Part shown: positions 1-10,234 of the stretch, in pieces | Numbering within the stretch: the first letter of the stretch is position 1 | Layout: each line of letters opens with the position of its first letter | DNA from: Ciborinia camelliae | Lineage: Eukaryota; Ascomycota; Leotiomycetes; Helotiales; Sclerotiniaceae | Reading direction: 5' to 3' | Assembly (NCBI GenBank): GCA_025890175.1 | Contig: JANPYM010000014.1 | Location: forward strand, 1,573,829 to 1,637,828 | DNA length: 64,000 bases | Notes under the pieces: model-generated | What the model was told of the DNA's origin: nothing | Seen by the model: the letters and a program-made list of their open reading frames with translations, nothing else | Database searches by the model: none | Program-made: the position numbers and the translations under genes

Positions 1-358
1 GGCAGTCGATCGGCTTGTTGGCTGGTTATAATTGAGGCGAATAGGCGAATATTGGGTAGGTCATTGAATATGCTATCCAATAGAATTGCCGTCCTCTAGG
101 CGTTAAATATGGTTTAAAATCTCATACTGACTTTCTTCTCATTGAGATTCAAAGATCTGAGTATTTGGTCGAAGATGATGAAGCGCCCTTTCACTTTCCG
201 GCTCTTTACCATAGTATAGTCCAAACTGCAGTCCCATTTGAAACCTTTCAATTTCCGAAAAGTTATAAGTCTTCCACAACAACCTGATGATTTCAATGGA
301 TCTGTTGTTCCAAATGACTTTATTGTATAAAACAGATTCAAAAATTAAGAATGCCTCG
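1..358. other. Window edge, no gene seen
   Basis: This is downstream sequence of the minus-strand zinc-finger gene that ends at 359. Reading frames here run antisense to that gene or across its stop. I see no independent coding signal. Confidence 0.5.
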
Positions 359-2326
359 TTATCGGATTGGCAATCCAGACCACTGGAACCCCTGATCCCC
401 ATCGTCAATATTGTGCTTTGGTGGTGGCTGTTGAATTCGCTCTCCAGTGACATATACACTTTTCCTCCAAGATTCTTTACCACCACAAAGCTCATGATCC
501 GAGCACATATGCCGAAATGAATGCGGCAGAGAAGTCCTATCCTCATAATGACTTAAGATATGATCTTGACTCTCTCTGCAACTATCCAGTAAATGATGAG
601 GAAATTTCTTATCGCATCCTTCAATAACACACCGATCGTGTGTGCAATCTAGAATCAAAAATGTGTTTTGTACAAACTGTTCACGCTTTTGTTGCCGTTC
701 CGTAGATGTAGATCTAAGTTGTGATAGATCAATGTTGTGCGTTTTGAGGTGGTCTTCCATGCTATCCACGCGTAAAGATATGTGATTGCAGTCAAGTTCA
801 GGGCAGGCGGTAAACTGGAGAGGATTGTGTGTATTGAGATGTCTGCGTAGTGCTTTGAAACAGGGAAATAGCTTTGTACAGTAGCATTCGTATGGCTTGA
901 AAGTAATGGGACGCTGTCTTTTGGAGCGAGGAATTGCTGATGCTTCAGCTGCATGATCCATGGTACGTTTTCTTGAGGAAGGTGTCCTAGCTCTGGTGGA
1001 ACTGCTTGTACGGTTTGAGGGTGGGATATTATCTGAGAGGGTCTGACTTTGTAACTGATATTCAGATGTCAAAGGGAGATGTCCAGTGGTGGGTAGGCTT
1101 GAGTGTTCACCCAGTGAATGGTTTAGACGCCAACCCGCTTCATGATAAGCCTCATCGACTTCTTTAATGATGAATGAAATCTTATCATTCTGATTCTGAA
1201 TGTCGGGGGCGATAAGAATGTCCCGAATTGAGCTGAGAATCGAAACATCAAATCTTCGAGTTTCTGATGGACCAAAGGCATGTGTGCGATAGAAAAACTG
1301 TATGGAGTCCTTCAGTAGGGAAGGCTTATATTCATCCGACACATCTTTTCCTTCTCTTAATTTTGTTCGCACCAGAGTAAATAAGTTATCCGCAATCTTG
1401 TGGTTTGAACGGATGCATAATTTAGTAGAATGATCGTTCAACGTGTTAGTGGAAGAGATTGTGTGCAGTCCTCGAGTCTTTTCTTCGGTCGTCGGTGCGA
1501 AAAAAGTGTCCGATAAGGGTAATAAGGAATTCTGTAAACGGGGTATCAGTCTTAGTATTGAGGGATATATGAATATATGAAACTGCTTCGGGCATTCAAA
1601 AGTCAATTCCGATGGTTAGATGAGTGTCTATAGAAACTCGGGAGTCCTGATTCAATTGCTAAAGCATCCATGAAGATGCCTATGGCCTCATGCGTTATCT
1701 GGTTCGGTACCCCTTATTATAGTACAATTTCGTACTATTTACCAAATATGTTTCACCACCCGAGTAAATATTGATGAAAAATGATGAACCAAAACCCACA
1801 TTTGCATGCCAAAGATCCCCTGTGCTATTACACTGAAAAGTATCCGATGTAAGAGTGTTTTGAATTGATGGTGTGTTCTGACGCGATGGATATGTGGACA
1901 GGCTAGGCTGCCCAGGCATAGAAAAATGCTCTGGATGGCCTCTAAGCGCTGGGTCTACATTATCATAGTAGTTGTGAGGTGTAACTGTTGATGTTGTACC
2001 TGTAAGAATATGATTATCGAATATATGTGAACTTTGCTGAGAAGTGGTATTTAGTTGTTTTGAATAGGGATTGACCTGTTGCACAAAGGTTGCGTTCGGA
2101 TAATTATGCTGATAAGGTTGATCGTGAGAAAAATCATATAGCTGCTTATTCGGTATGGAAGGCCCACCTAGATTGCCCAGTTACTCGGTCAGGTTTTTTC
2201 TCCTGAAGCACATAAAGGGCGAAACATGAACCCACTGTTTCTTTACTTACAAATTGATAGCCCATTATTGCGAAGCGAGCCCCATTCATCATCTTTGTCA
2301 GTTCCTTCGAAAGCTGTGAACGACAT
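359..2326 (-). CDS. C2H2 zinc-finger protein, paralogue of the next gene
   Basis: Probable nuclear DNA-binding protein of about 574 aa. I assemble three exons: 2251-2326, 1743-2167 and 359-1582. Introns are 2168-2250 (donor GTAAGT) and 1583-1742 (donor GTAAAT, CTAAC branch site about 35 nt before a CAG acceptor). All phases close. The start ATG at 2326 opens MSFTAFEGTDKDDEW. The C-terminal half carries Cys/His finger-like units: one with YECYC and HLNTH, one with CPELDC and HLKTH, and one with CVIEGC and HILSH. Before the fingers lies a conserved block (FFYRTHAFGPSE to EAGWRLNH) that matches the neighbour at 3761-5950 (FYRHTADGPDT to EAGWVFHV). The first finger has lost the usual Cys spacing. 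Targets are unknown, and the exact acceptor of exon 3 (AAG or CAG) is uncertain. Confidence 0.72.
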
Positions 2327-2528
2327 CTTGCACCTATGAAAGTTTGGAGATGAAAGAACTGTCGAGGAAGTAGTTATTGATGAATGAACCAATTATCCAA
2401 GAGTTTGTCGAGTTTATTTGGAAGAAACTCAAGTCTAGTCAAAAGATTTTGAGATTCCATACTATGTACCTACCTATGCATGAAACGAAGTTGAAGGGAG
2501 CAAAACAGGGGACTTTACTGCGATCGGA

Positions 2529-2536
2529 TCACGTGA
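2529..2536. promoter_or_regulatory. TCACGTGA E-box-like palindrome
   Basis: An exact TCACGTGA octamer lies about 200 bp upstream of the ATG at 2326. CACGTG is the core bound by bHLH factors such as Cbf1-type proteins in fungi. Function here is inferred from sequence and position only. Confidence 0.35.
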
Positions 2537-2716
2537 TTTCTTACATGACCGATACATAGTGCGGCATACAAAAATGGCATTTTAATTTTATTAACTTCCC
2601 GTATCGCAATTAATCCAATCGGTTCAATCTACTTCGGATTCAGGCTCTGTGGGCATTGCCTACCCGATATACCTACCTAGGTAGCTACATGACTTTTTGG
2701 CCCGTGATCTTGTGAA

Positions 2717-2724
2717 TCACGTGA
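2717..2724. promoter_or_regulatory. Second TCACGTGA palindrome
   Basis: An identical octamer lies 188 bp from the first in the same upstream region. Paired copies make a regulatory role more plausible than a single chance hit, but this remains inference. Confidence 0.35.
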
Positions 2725-2755
2725 TAACAGAATGAAATCTTACTCACGTTAAAGT

Positions 2756-2856
2756 GATGCTAATGTTGAACCAAGCTCAATCTAACCTATGGATTTTCTC
2801 TAGAGAGATAAGAAGAAGATTCAAGAAAATCCAGATCAGACACTAACATTAGCATC
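2756..2856. repeat. Nested inverted repeat
   Basis: GATGCTAATGTT at 2756-2767 is the exact reverse complement of 2845-2856. Inside it, GGATTTTCT at 2791-2799 is the reverse complement of 2824-2832. Together they could fold into a branched stem-loop of about 100 nt. It could be a relic of a small foldback element. No target-site duplication was recognised. Confidence 0.4.
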
Positions 2857-3760
2857 TTTCGGTCAATAGGTTAGTTGTCGACTAGTAATCTAGACAAGGA
2901 GGAACTCTTTTCCCATGAAGTGTTTACTGTCCGCTCGTGTTTCATCGCTCGTCCTCTATCTTGTTAATGAAGTCAGTCATCAAGAGACTCAAATATTGCT
3001 GCCCAAGTCGATTCAATGTCATCATTCGTGACTGGTCTCCGAATGTATCTCTAACCCCTCTTTTCCTTCCACAACACCCCGCGGTCTCCTCTCTGCAAGT
3101 CTCAAGACAAGCAAGAGATTATCCAGAGGAGAGATATGTGAGAGATAGCAGTTGTTATTATATAGAGAAGTTTGTCCCGAAAGATGTAGCAAAAATAAAG
3201 TATATATATATATTGGAGGTATACCATTTCTAGAAGCAAATCTATATATAACGAATTAAGAAATCAAGAACAAAAACCAAAATAAATTTCGAACAAAAAA
3301 CTTAAAAGGTATATATACGCCGAATCTTATAGACATTATATCAAACGATTATTTCCAAACTTCGGTCGGAAGATATAGAGAAGCCCAGCTATCATCTAGT
3401 CTAGACGACCACAAAGTTTTCCTCGAACCCAATTACATCAATCATCTCTCATAGCTAGGAAATGTAGTGTATTCCGAATGAACGCCATATAAACAAACCC
3501 AAAGAAAACCTTCGTGAGAAGTTAAGTGTAGACTGTATAGTATAACCGAGAAAGCTGTTTTGAGAATACTATGCTGGAAAGAGATAAGAGAAAGGAGAAA
3601 GGAAAAAAGACGCCTCTTGAATATAATGCTCGCGGAAGCTTCCATGATCTTATTGTCATCATCGGAGAATAGAGAAGGGTGGCGAATGTAGAGACATGAA
3701 AAGAAAGACTGGTTATCTTTCGTACAGGTGGTCCAGGCCCCAAATGTACATGCAAGAGTT

Positions 3761-5950
3761 TCACAATTGTGAACCGTCATTGAATTGCAGCCGATCCGTC
3801 GTCGTTGTCCCCTCACGCTGTGATGGATGGATGGTTTTATCATATATAGCTACCGAAGATGCTAATGCATCAATCCTAGAAGATTCGTCTGATCGATTTG
3901 GCATTGTGTAGCTGTTGAAAACTTCAGAATCTGGATTCTCGCCGAGATATCCAAGCACTGGATATGGACTTCTATAAGAGGGTTGGTCAGAATTCGTCGG
4001 ATAATTGTCACCACTAAAGCTAAAGTTGCTTCCATAATAACTGGGTGTTGGGAAAGAGAGATTCGCATTGGGCCTTTTTTGTTGCTCTGGGGTGTTTCCA
4101 TTGTTAAAATAACCATCGTTGACACCGATTTCCAAAAGAGAATCACTGTCACTGTCGTCACCGTCGTTTGTTGGGACCCGCTGCCTATTCTCTGGTCTAA
4201 CGTACCAGCTGCTTTCCCAGCATTCATTCTTCCCACATTGGTCTTTATCTGAGCATAAGTGCTGAAAGACAGAGGTTGTTGTAGGATTCCCCAGGTGACT
4301 TTTGATGTGGGCCTGGCTCTTCCGGGAGTTTTCCCAAGAGCCACGAGGAAGTTCCTTAGCACAGAAGACGCAGTGGTCATGTGTTCGATCTCCGATCACA
4401 AAAGTATTATTCCTCATATCTTTTCGTTTTTTTCTCTTTTCATTTTCTGAAAGGCCATTGAACTCGTTTCTATGACGGGAGGCGAGATGATTTTCTACAC
4501 TATCCTTCCTCAAGGTTATATACTTGCAACCAGGCATAATGCAAGCAGTGAACTGACAAGGATTGTGGATGTCGGTATGGCGTTTTAGCGACTTTAGAGT
4601 GTCAAACGATTTGGAACAATAGTTGTAGTAACATTTGTACTTATTTGAGGATGGCTTGACTCGCTTGCTAGACAACGAAGCGGTATCCATGGAACTTTCG
4701 AAGTCACTGCGACGTTTTGATGAGCGAGAGCAGACTGAACCGCTCCTGTCCATTTGTTGCGATGAGACTGAGGATGTTGATGCCATGAGGTGTCCACTCG
4801 AGGGATAATTTTGTGAGACATGGAAAACCCATCCTGCTTCCCTATAAATCTTCAAAACCTCTTCTGCACTCTTCATAGGTTTCATATCCTTCCATGTTAG
4901 AGCGTCATTTCGGATGACTCCTAGTATGGAGCTTTTAACCAAGACTTCCAGTTGTATTGTATCAGGCCCGTCGGCAGTATGGCGATAGAAAGCCTGTATA
5001 ATACCCGTCATTTTCGAGGCAACAAATTGTTCGCTTAGGTCTTTGTTTTCAAATTCTTGAAGCTCTTTGCATATGTTATGGAGTTGATTACTTCGAATAT
5101 CGCTAATGGTGCTTGTGCCGCTTACAGAAATCGAGGAACGAAGGCTTATGGGATGGTCAACCTGGTCTGGAATAAGACCGCCGCTTGCGAGTGTTGTATT
5201 TGGGATATTTGGTGTTCGATTAGGGGTCATTATGCTCTCATTCCCTCGTACAGAAGACCATTGTTTGTTCCTATTCGATCGTCGGGGTAGAGCCACGAGG
5301 CTAAGGCCCTCTATTGATGTCGAGACGTTACTTTCCTATCGTAGAACATTTTTAGTTTTGAGGTCTTCCATTTCGTCAATAGAAATTAGATGCTAGAGAT
5401 AGAACCAGTAAGGTGCTTGTACACTACAAGGACCTCATATTTGAAGGGTAGATCTCGATTGGCGAATGGCGCAATATATGAGTCACTGCAAAAAATCAAA
5501 ACATACACTCACGGGTGTTTGACAGTCTTTACGTCTCAGGTTGTGGAATACTTGGGATTCCGAGACTGTATTCGACTCCAATGGGGTTTGCGTCACAGGT
5601 GGCATCTCAGTTGGCTGCGAGCTTGATCTTCGAGATGCAACAATAGGTGGGGAAGGTATGGCAACCATAGACGGGAAAAGTGTTTGAGTACCGAAGCCAG
5701 GCCCAAACTGATTGATATCTTCTAGTTCTAGCTCTGAATTATAGGGAGTACTCAAGTCATAATCATCGAGGTTAAAATCGTAAAGGCCTACTAGATCGTT
5801 GTTGTTGCTTAAGAAATTGTTATCATTAAGTGATTGATCGCTGAGAGATGTTGATCGTTGTGCGGGGTGTGGACCAGGGCCCCTGTCACTTTGGTGTGAC
5901 ATTGTCTCCTCGTACCTGGCTATGGACTCTTCAGCAGTTTCCAAAGACAT
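3761..5950 (-). CDS. C2H2 zinc-finger protein, larger paralogue
   Basis: Probable nuclear DNA-binding protein of about 670 aa in two exons, 5513-5950 and 3761-5335. The 177-nt intron has donor GTGAGT and acceptor TAG, and joins ...CQTP to ESNVSTS in phase 0. The ATG at 5950 opens MSLETAEESIARYEE. The acidic, Asp/Asn-rich N-terminal region could be an activation domain. A conserved block FYRHTADGPDT to EAGWVFHV precedes three finger-like units: one with CYYNYC and HTDIH, one with CIMPGC and HLASRH, and one with CVFC and HIKSH. The same architecture and motifs occur in the gene at 359-2326, so the two look like tandem duplicates on one strand. This copy extends about 150 residues further at the C-terminus, with a Ser/Asn/Pro-rich tail. 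DNA targets are unknown. Confidence 0.75.
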
Positions 5951-7804
5951 ACTGTAGAAGGGAAGAATGTTCTACTAAACAAAACTTAAAATTGAATGTA
6001 CGAGTAGATTTTGAACAATATCTTGTATTCGTACTTCTCATAGACCAGTTTGGCAACGGTTCTATTAGAACTTGGTGGTAGGTTCACCAATCCTAATCAA
6101 GATTGTGGTATATAGAGGAGAAGGAGAGCACGGTAAATAAGTAGGAATCAAAGTTCTTATGAATTATTTTGGCGTCTGTGCTGTCAACCTTCAACTCGCA
6201 TAAGAATGTTGTTGATGGAGATGGAGACGGTACCAAATGCTAAGCGAGAAAGGGGACGGGAAGAGGGGGAGGGGGGCCCGCAAAGCAATACATAAAAGTG
6301 CAATTTTTAAGTTAGTAAGATGAATCTAGCTGGCCAGTTGATCCAATGCCGTTTCCTTGCTCCTGGACCTCTGGATTTGGGGAACATTATGGAGATGGAA
6401 GCCAAAGGGGATGGGTTCCATTTCCATTTCCGGTTCCATTTCCATCGCCGTCCCCATTGTCGCCATTGCCATCACCAACACCATCTGTATATCCCCAAAA
6501 TCGTCATATTCTACTACATATATAAACATCTCTAAATAACCAAAATGTTGGCATGGACGAACTCGCAAGTGATCACGAAACCCCACAAGTTCCCAACGGC
6601 GACAAGCAAGCTGTATCGTGTTTTGCATATCTTTGGAAGCCACTTCAGTATGTTCTTTCTGTTTGGCTTACGTTTTCACTGCCCTGATTGCGTTAACAGG
6701 TGAAGGGTTATCTCTCTGTGCAAGCCCAAGTACATTGCTGTTATATATCGAAGAAACATAACAAAGCAATAATAACCAGCGATGTGCGTGATACGTAGAA
6801 CCCTTTGGAAATGCGGTCATCAAACTCAACAGATTGTGTGTGAGCTGGGACATAATGGAGGTTGTATCCAACATCCTGTACATCAAGAAAGACGTCTTAA
6901 GAATTGTCCAGCATGCGAATTAGCGTCTGCCAAAAGGTTAGGATGACAAAACTTCATGGCCTAGACTCAGCTAACACAGTTAGGCGTGCTTCGCGAACGA
7001 CGCGGGTAGAATTGTAGATAATGGCCAACATGATTTGGCTACGACCTTTTGTTTCTAAATCCTGTGGTTGATTAAGAGTTGAGAACAGCGCCGCTTGCTT
7101 TGATCTTGCCATTTTCAACTGAACCAGGGAGCATGAGGGTATAACTTTTGGTTTGAGAGCAATGCGTGGTCTCGAAAGTTATTATTATCGTAGGCTTAAT
7201 AAAGAATGCCGGCCTATTAAACATGCTCCGCACAGGGCAGTAGTTTGTGCTTTACTCGCATATGAAGTTTCACTCTCAATGTCAGTTATTTTCAAAGTAA
7301 GGGTGGGATGAGCTTACCATTTTAACATTTTACCATTTTCATCCCCCCCAACTCAGTGAATGTGACATGTGCTCAAGTCTCAAGTTAATGGCCTGTTTGT
7401 TCAACTTTGTTGAGATTGGCATAGTCGTGATTGATTGTTTAACCAAAAGCTAAACAATAAAGTAGCTGTTGGTCTAATTGTTCAACTAAATCTTCGAGAA
7501 AATAGTCTCGAATGCAGATTCGTATATGAGAGGCAGAAGGCTGGACAATAATTTGACCACACAAATGAAAAATGGCAATGAAAAACCTCATTGCACAACA
7601 TATGATTGTAAACTTTTCGGTCAGTTGTAAATTGCATTTATGACTTGGAGGCTTTTCAGATTCATTTACAGCCACATTGTTCATGTGACAAAATGCCGAT
7701 GATTCAGACTTGTCACCTTCCTTTCTTGTGCAGCTGCACAACTTTGCCGATATTAAAATTATGGGCCTCCGACTTCACGTTGGAATTTTGCTTCTGCAAG
7801 AAGA
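5951..7804. other. Intergenic region with scraps of coding-like sequence
   Basis: No complete gene could be built. A short minus-strand frame at 6954-7112 begins at an ATG and contains RSQIMLAIIYNSTRVVREAR, which looks protein-like. Further minus-strand pieces near 6660-6890 and 6330-6640 are in other frames, separated by stops. This could be a small multi-exon gene or a decayed one. The repeats near 6420-6480 (CCATTTCC, CCATTGCC) create artificial ORFs. The last 300 bases are the HET gene's upstream region. Confidence 0.35.
6954..7112 (-). other. Possible small exon or gene remnant
   Basis: A 52-codon frame runs from an ATG at 7112 to a TGA at 6954. Its composition (many charged residues, few low-complexity runs) is more protein-like than neighbouring frames. 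I could not link it with good splice sites to the downstream minus-strand pieces. It is unrecognised and may be chance. Confidence 0.2.
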
Positions 7805-9913
7805 ATGATGTCGATTCAAACATTCCCCTTAAGCCATCCATGCGCCAATCCATGCGCCGTTTGCCTTGACCTCAACGCCATGTCCTCGAGGAATCCTCGA
7901 TGGCAGATCAATGTGGCAGGAAGCGAGACTATTGAGTATATCCTTCCATTTAATATAGGAGAACTAGAAGTATCAAGTCGGACGTGTGTATTCTGTTCTT
8001 TGATTAAGAATGGTGTGGAAGCTACGTGTCGCGATGGCGACCTGTTTTATCATGAATATAACAATTCAATTGAAAAACATGGTCGTATCATCGTCCAAAA
8101 GTCCGCCCCTTTTGAGATCGAATTAATCCACGATAAATATGGTACAAAGGAAGAAATGACAACAAGACTTCAATTCTTTGCGGCAAGTAATGATGATGAG
8201 GATGGTGAAATTCGGTTGGGGTCCGGTCCAGGCTATTTTGGTGCGCTTGGTATCGCCAAAAATGTTCCCACATTAATTTCACTCAACACACATATCAATC
8301 TTATCAATTCTTGGATCAACAATTGTATTCAGAATCATTCGTCTTGCAATATATCTTCAACGACACAACTGCCTTCAAGACTACTGGACATATCTGGAAG
8401 CCCGGATCTCGTTCACCTGGTACAGACTCGAAACCTACCCTCGGGCTCAAAATCACCCTCCTATGCAACTTTATCGCATTGCTGGGGCTCTAAACGTTTT
8501 ATCCAGACCACATCGTCTAGTATAGCATCGTTCTACAACGGAATCAGGAGGGATGCTCTCCCGGCTAATTTTCGAGATGCAATATCTGTGGTACAAGCTT
8601 TAGGGCTGAGATTTATCTGGATTGACTCCCTATGTATAATACAGGACTCCTCGGAAGATTGGAGGCATGAATCTGCTCTCATGGCTTCGATATACTCCAA
8701 TAGCTACGTTAATATTGCGGCCACTGGCGCGGCTGATAGTTCCAGAGGGTGTCTCGCACCTAGGAACCTGGCCCACCGATCTATTCCCATCTCCGCACGG
8801 GGTTTTCTCAAAACGCAGCATGAGGATAATATCATATTCGTCCGTAAATCACTCAATGGCCTCCATAAATTATATTCCACTCCAGCTATATTGCGAAGCG
8901 AGACCACAGATTTATCGGAGAAGGAGAAGGAAGCGCCATTGTTGTTGAGAGCCTGGGTCTTCCAAGAACGATATCTAGCACCGAGAACATTGCACTTCTG
9001 CTCGTCTGAATTGGTCATGGAATGCCGCCAAGGATTGAGATGTGAATGTACTGGGCTCGATTCTATCGCATCCAATCCCCTCTGCGATGTGGAAGATGTT
9101 TCCTATGATAGTTGGCTTCGCGTTGTTGAAGAATTCTCTCGGTTAAGATTGAGCTATGAAACTGATCGATTGATTGCATTGATGGGTGTCGCCAAGGTCT
9201 TTCATGCGAGATTGATGTCCACATATCTTCAAGGAATATGGGCCGAAGATCTTGCTCGGGGCTTGCTGTGGGATATTACGAGGTACGAATCTTATCAAGC
9301 CAGTGCAAGTTCTTGTAGTTCATCGCCGAAAAGACAGAGTAAAGAAGTCGCCCCAACGTGGTCGTGGGCTAGTATAGTGATGACGGAGGGAATGGGAATA
9401 GTTTTTTCAGCAGCCCACGATGCATCATTTTCCAGGAATCCACGATTCGCGCTTTCCAGAACGGCTTCACTTTCGATAAACTCGCTTGTACCTTCCTCTT
9501 GCAGCAACTTCATGGAAACGAATGAGATATATGTAAATAGCGAATCTTTGTTCGCAACGGTTTTTCTTACAAGGATGGAGAATGAAATGGACTGGGAAGA
9601 GGACGACACACTACTTGTGTTCCAAGAAGACATTGAAGATATGGTTCTAATATCCATTTCTTATCTGAACTTAGACGTCCACCCAAACTTGGAAGACCAC
9701 TGCCAGGAGAAGGCTTGGGAAGTTTGCTGTCTACTTCTAGGTTCAATGATAGAGACGAATTGCGAGTCGAATGAGCAAGCTGAGTTTTTCTGCATGCTTG
9801 TGATCAAGCCAAGCTCAGACTTTAATGCATGGGAGCGGATTGGAATGCTTGATATTAGGAAGGACAATTTGTGCTGTCAAAATATGGAAGAAAGAGAATT
9901 CAACTTGAGATAA
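7805..9913 (+). CDS. HET-domain (heterokaryon incompatibility) protein
   Basis: Single-exon 702-aa protein. HET-domain proteins act in fungal non-self recognition, where pairing of incompatible strains triggers cell death. Many genomic copies have no known allorecognition role. The HET signature starts near residue 219 with YATLSHCWG and continues through LRFIWIDSLCIIQDSSEDW around residue 270 and the segment SIYSNSYVNIAATGA, followed by a WVFQERYLAPRTLHF block. The N-terminus carries paired cysteines (CAVC and CVFC), often seen ahead of this domain. The C-terminal third is not recognised and has no NACHT, WD or ankyrin motifs. The ATG at 7805 is the first in frame. A second ATG follows at once. 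No disabling mutation is seen, so it looks intact. Confidence 0.92.
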   Translation: MMSIQTFPLSHPCANPCAVCLDLNAMSSRNPRWQINVAGSETIEYILPFNIGELEVSSRTCVFCSLIKNGVEATCRDGDLFYHEYNNSIEKHGRIIVQKSAPFEIELIHDKYGTKEEMTTRLQFFAASNDDEDGEIRLGSGPGYFGALGIAKNVPTLISLNTHINLINSWINNCIQNHSSCNISSTTQLPSRLLDISGSPDLVHLVQTRNLPSGSKSPSYATLSHCWGSKRFIQTTSSSIASFYNGIRRDALPANFRDAISVVQALGLRFIWIDSLCIIQDSSEDWRHESALMASIYSNSYVNIAATGAADSSRGCLAPRNLAHRSIPISARGFLKTQHEDNIIFVRKSLNGLHKLYSTPAILRSETTDLSEKEKEAPLLLRAWVFQERYLAPRTLHFCSSELVMECRQGLRCECTGLDSIASNPLCDVEDVSYDSWLRVVEEFSRLRLSYETDRLIALMGVAKVFHARLMSTYLQGIWAEDLARGLLWDITRYESYQASASSCSSSPKRQSKEVAPTWSWASIVMTEGMGIVFSAAHDASFSRNPRFALSRTASLSINSLVPSSCSNFMETNEIYVNSESLFATVFLTRMENEMDWEEDDTLLVFQEDIEDMVLISISYLNLDVHPNLEDHCQEKAWEVCCLLLGSMIETNCESNEQAEFFCMLVIKPSSDFNAWERIGMLDIRKDNLCCQNMEEREFNLR

Positions 9914-10234
9914 ATATTTGCTCCTTCCTCAAAATAATCTCATTGTACCTTCAATATAATTGCTTTCCAAACTCTGTGCTATGTTGTGTTTACTGAAATT
10001 TATTCCAGGGGATTTTTATTCAAGCACACAGTGAGGCAAAGACGATATAATACTCAAATAAGGTTCATAATGTAATCCGACAAGCTATCTACTCTTACAA
10101 AAAAACAAAAGAAAAACAAAAGAAACCAAACACCAAACATCCAAACGCCGAAATGACAAAAGAAAGCTAATCTACTCGAACAAAAAGGAAAAACCCCCAG
10201 AATACTCCAAAACAAAATGACAAAGGAAAACTAT
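9914..10234. other. Convergent intergenic spacer
   Basis: This short spacer lies between the ends of the HET gene and the minus-strand gene that ends at 10235. It is A-rich around 10100-10210 and is likely made of the two 3' ends. No gene is seen. Confidence 0.6.

Larger units (their letters stand above)
2327..3760. other. Intergenic region between the two zinc-finger genes
   Basis: No coding region is supported. The part near 2327 is the likely promoter of the 359-2326 gene and holds two TCACGTGA palindromes. A nested inverted repeat lies at 2756-2856. The stretch 3180-3340 is A/T-rich with TATATA runs. Open frames at 3442-3764 read antisense to the tail of the neighbouring gene and look like chance. 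Confidence 0.5.

Noticed and set aside
3442..3843. 133-codon minus frame overlapping the end of the zinc-finger gene
   Set aside because: Different frame, no motif, and runs through the terminal part of a better supported gene.
6326..6643. 105-codon minus frame rich in Met-Glu and Met-Ala
   Set aside because: The second half is a translation of a CCATTTCC/CCATTGCC repeat. The first half may belong to a decayed gene but cannot be joined.
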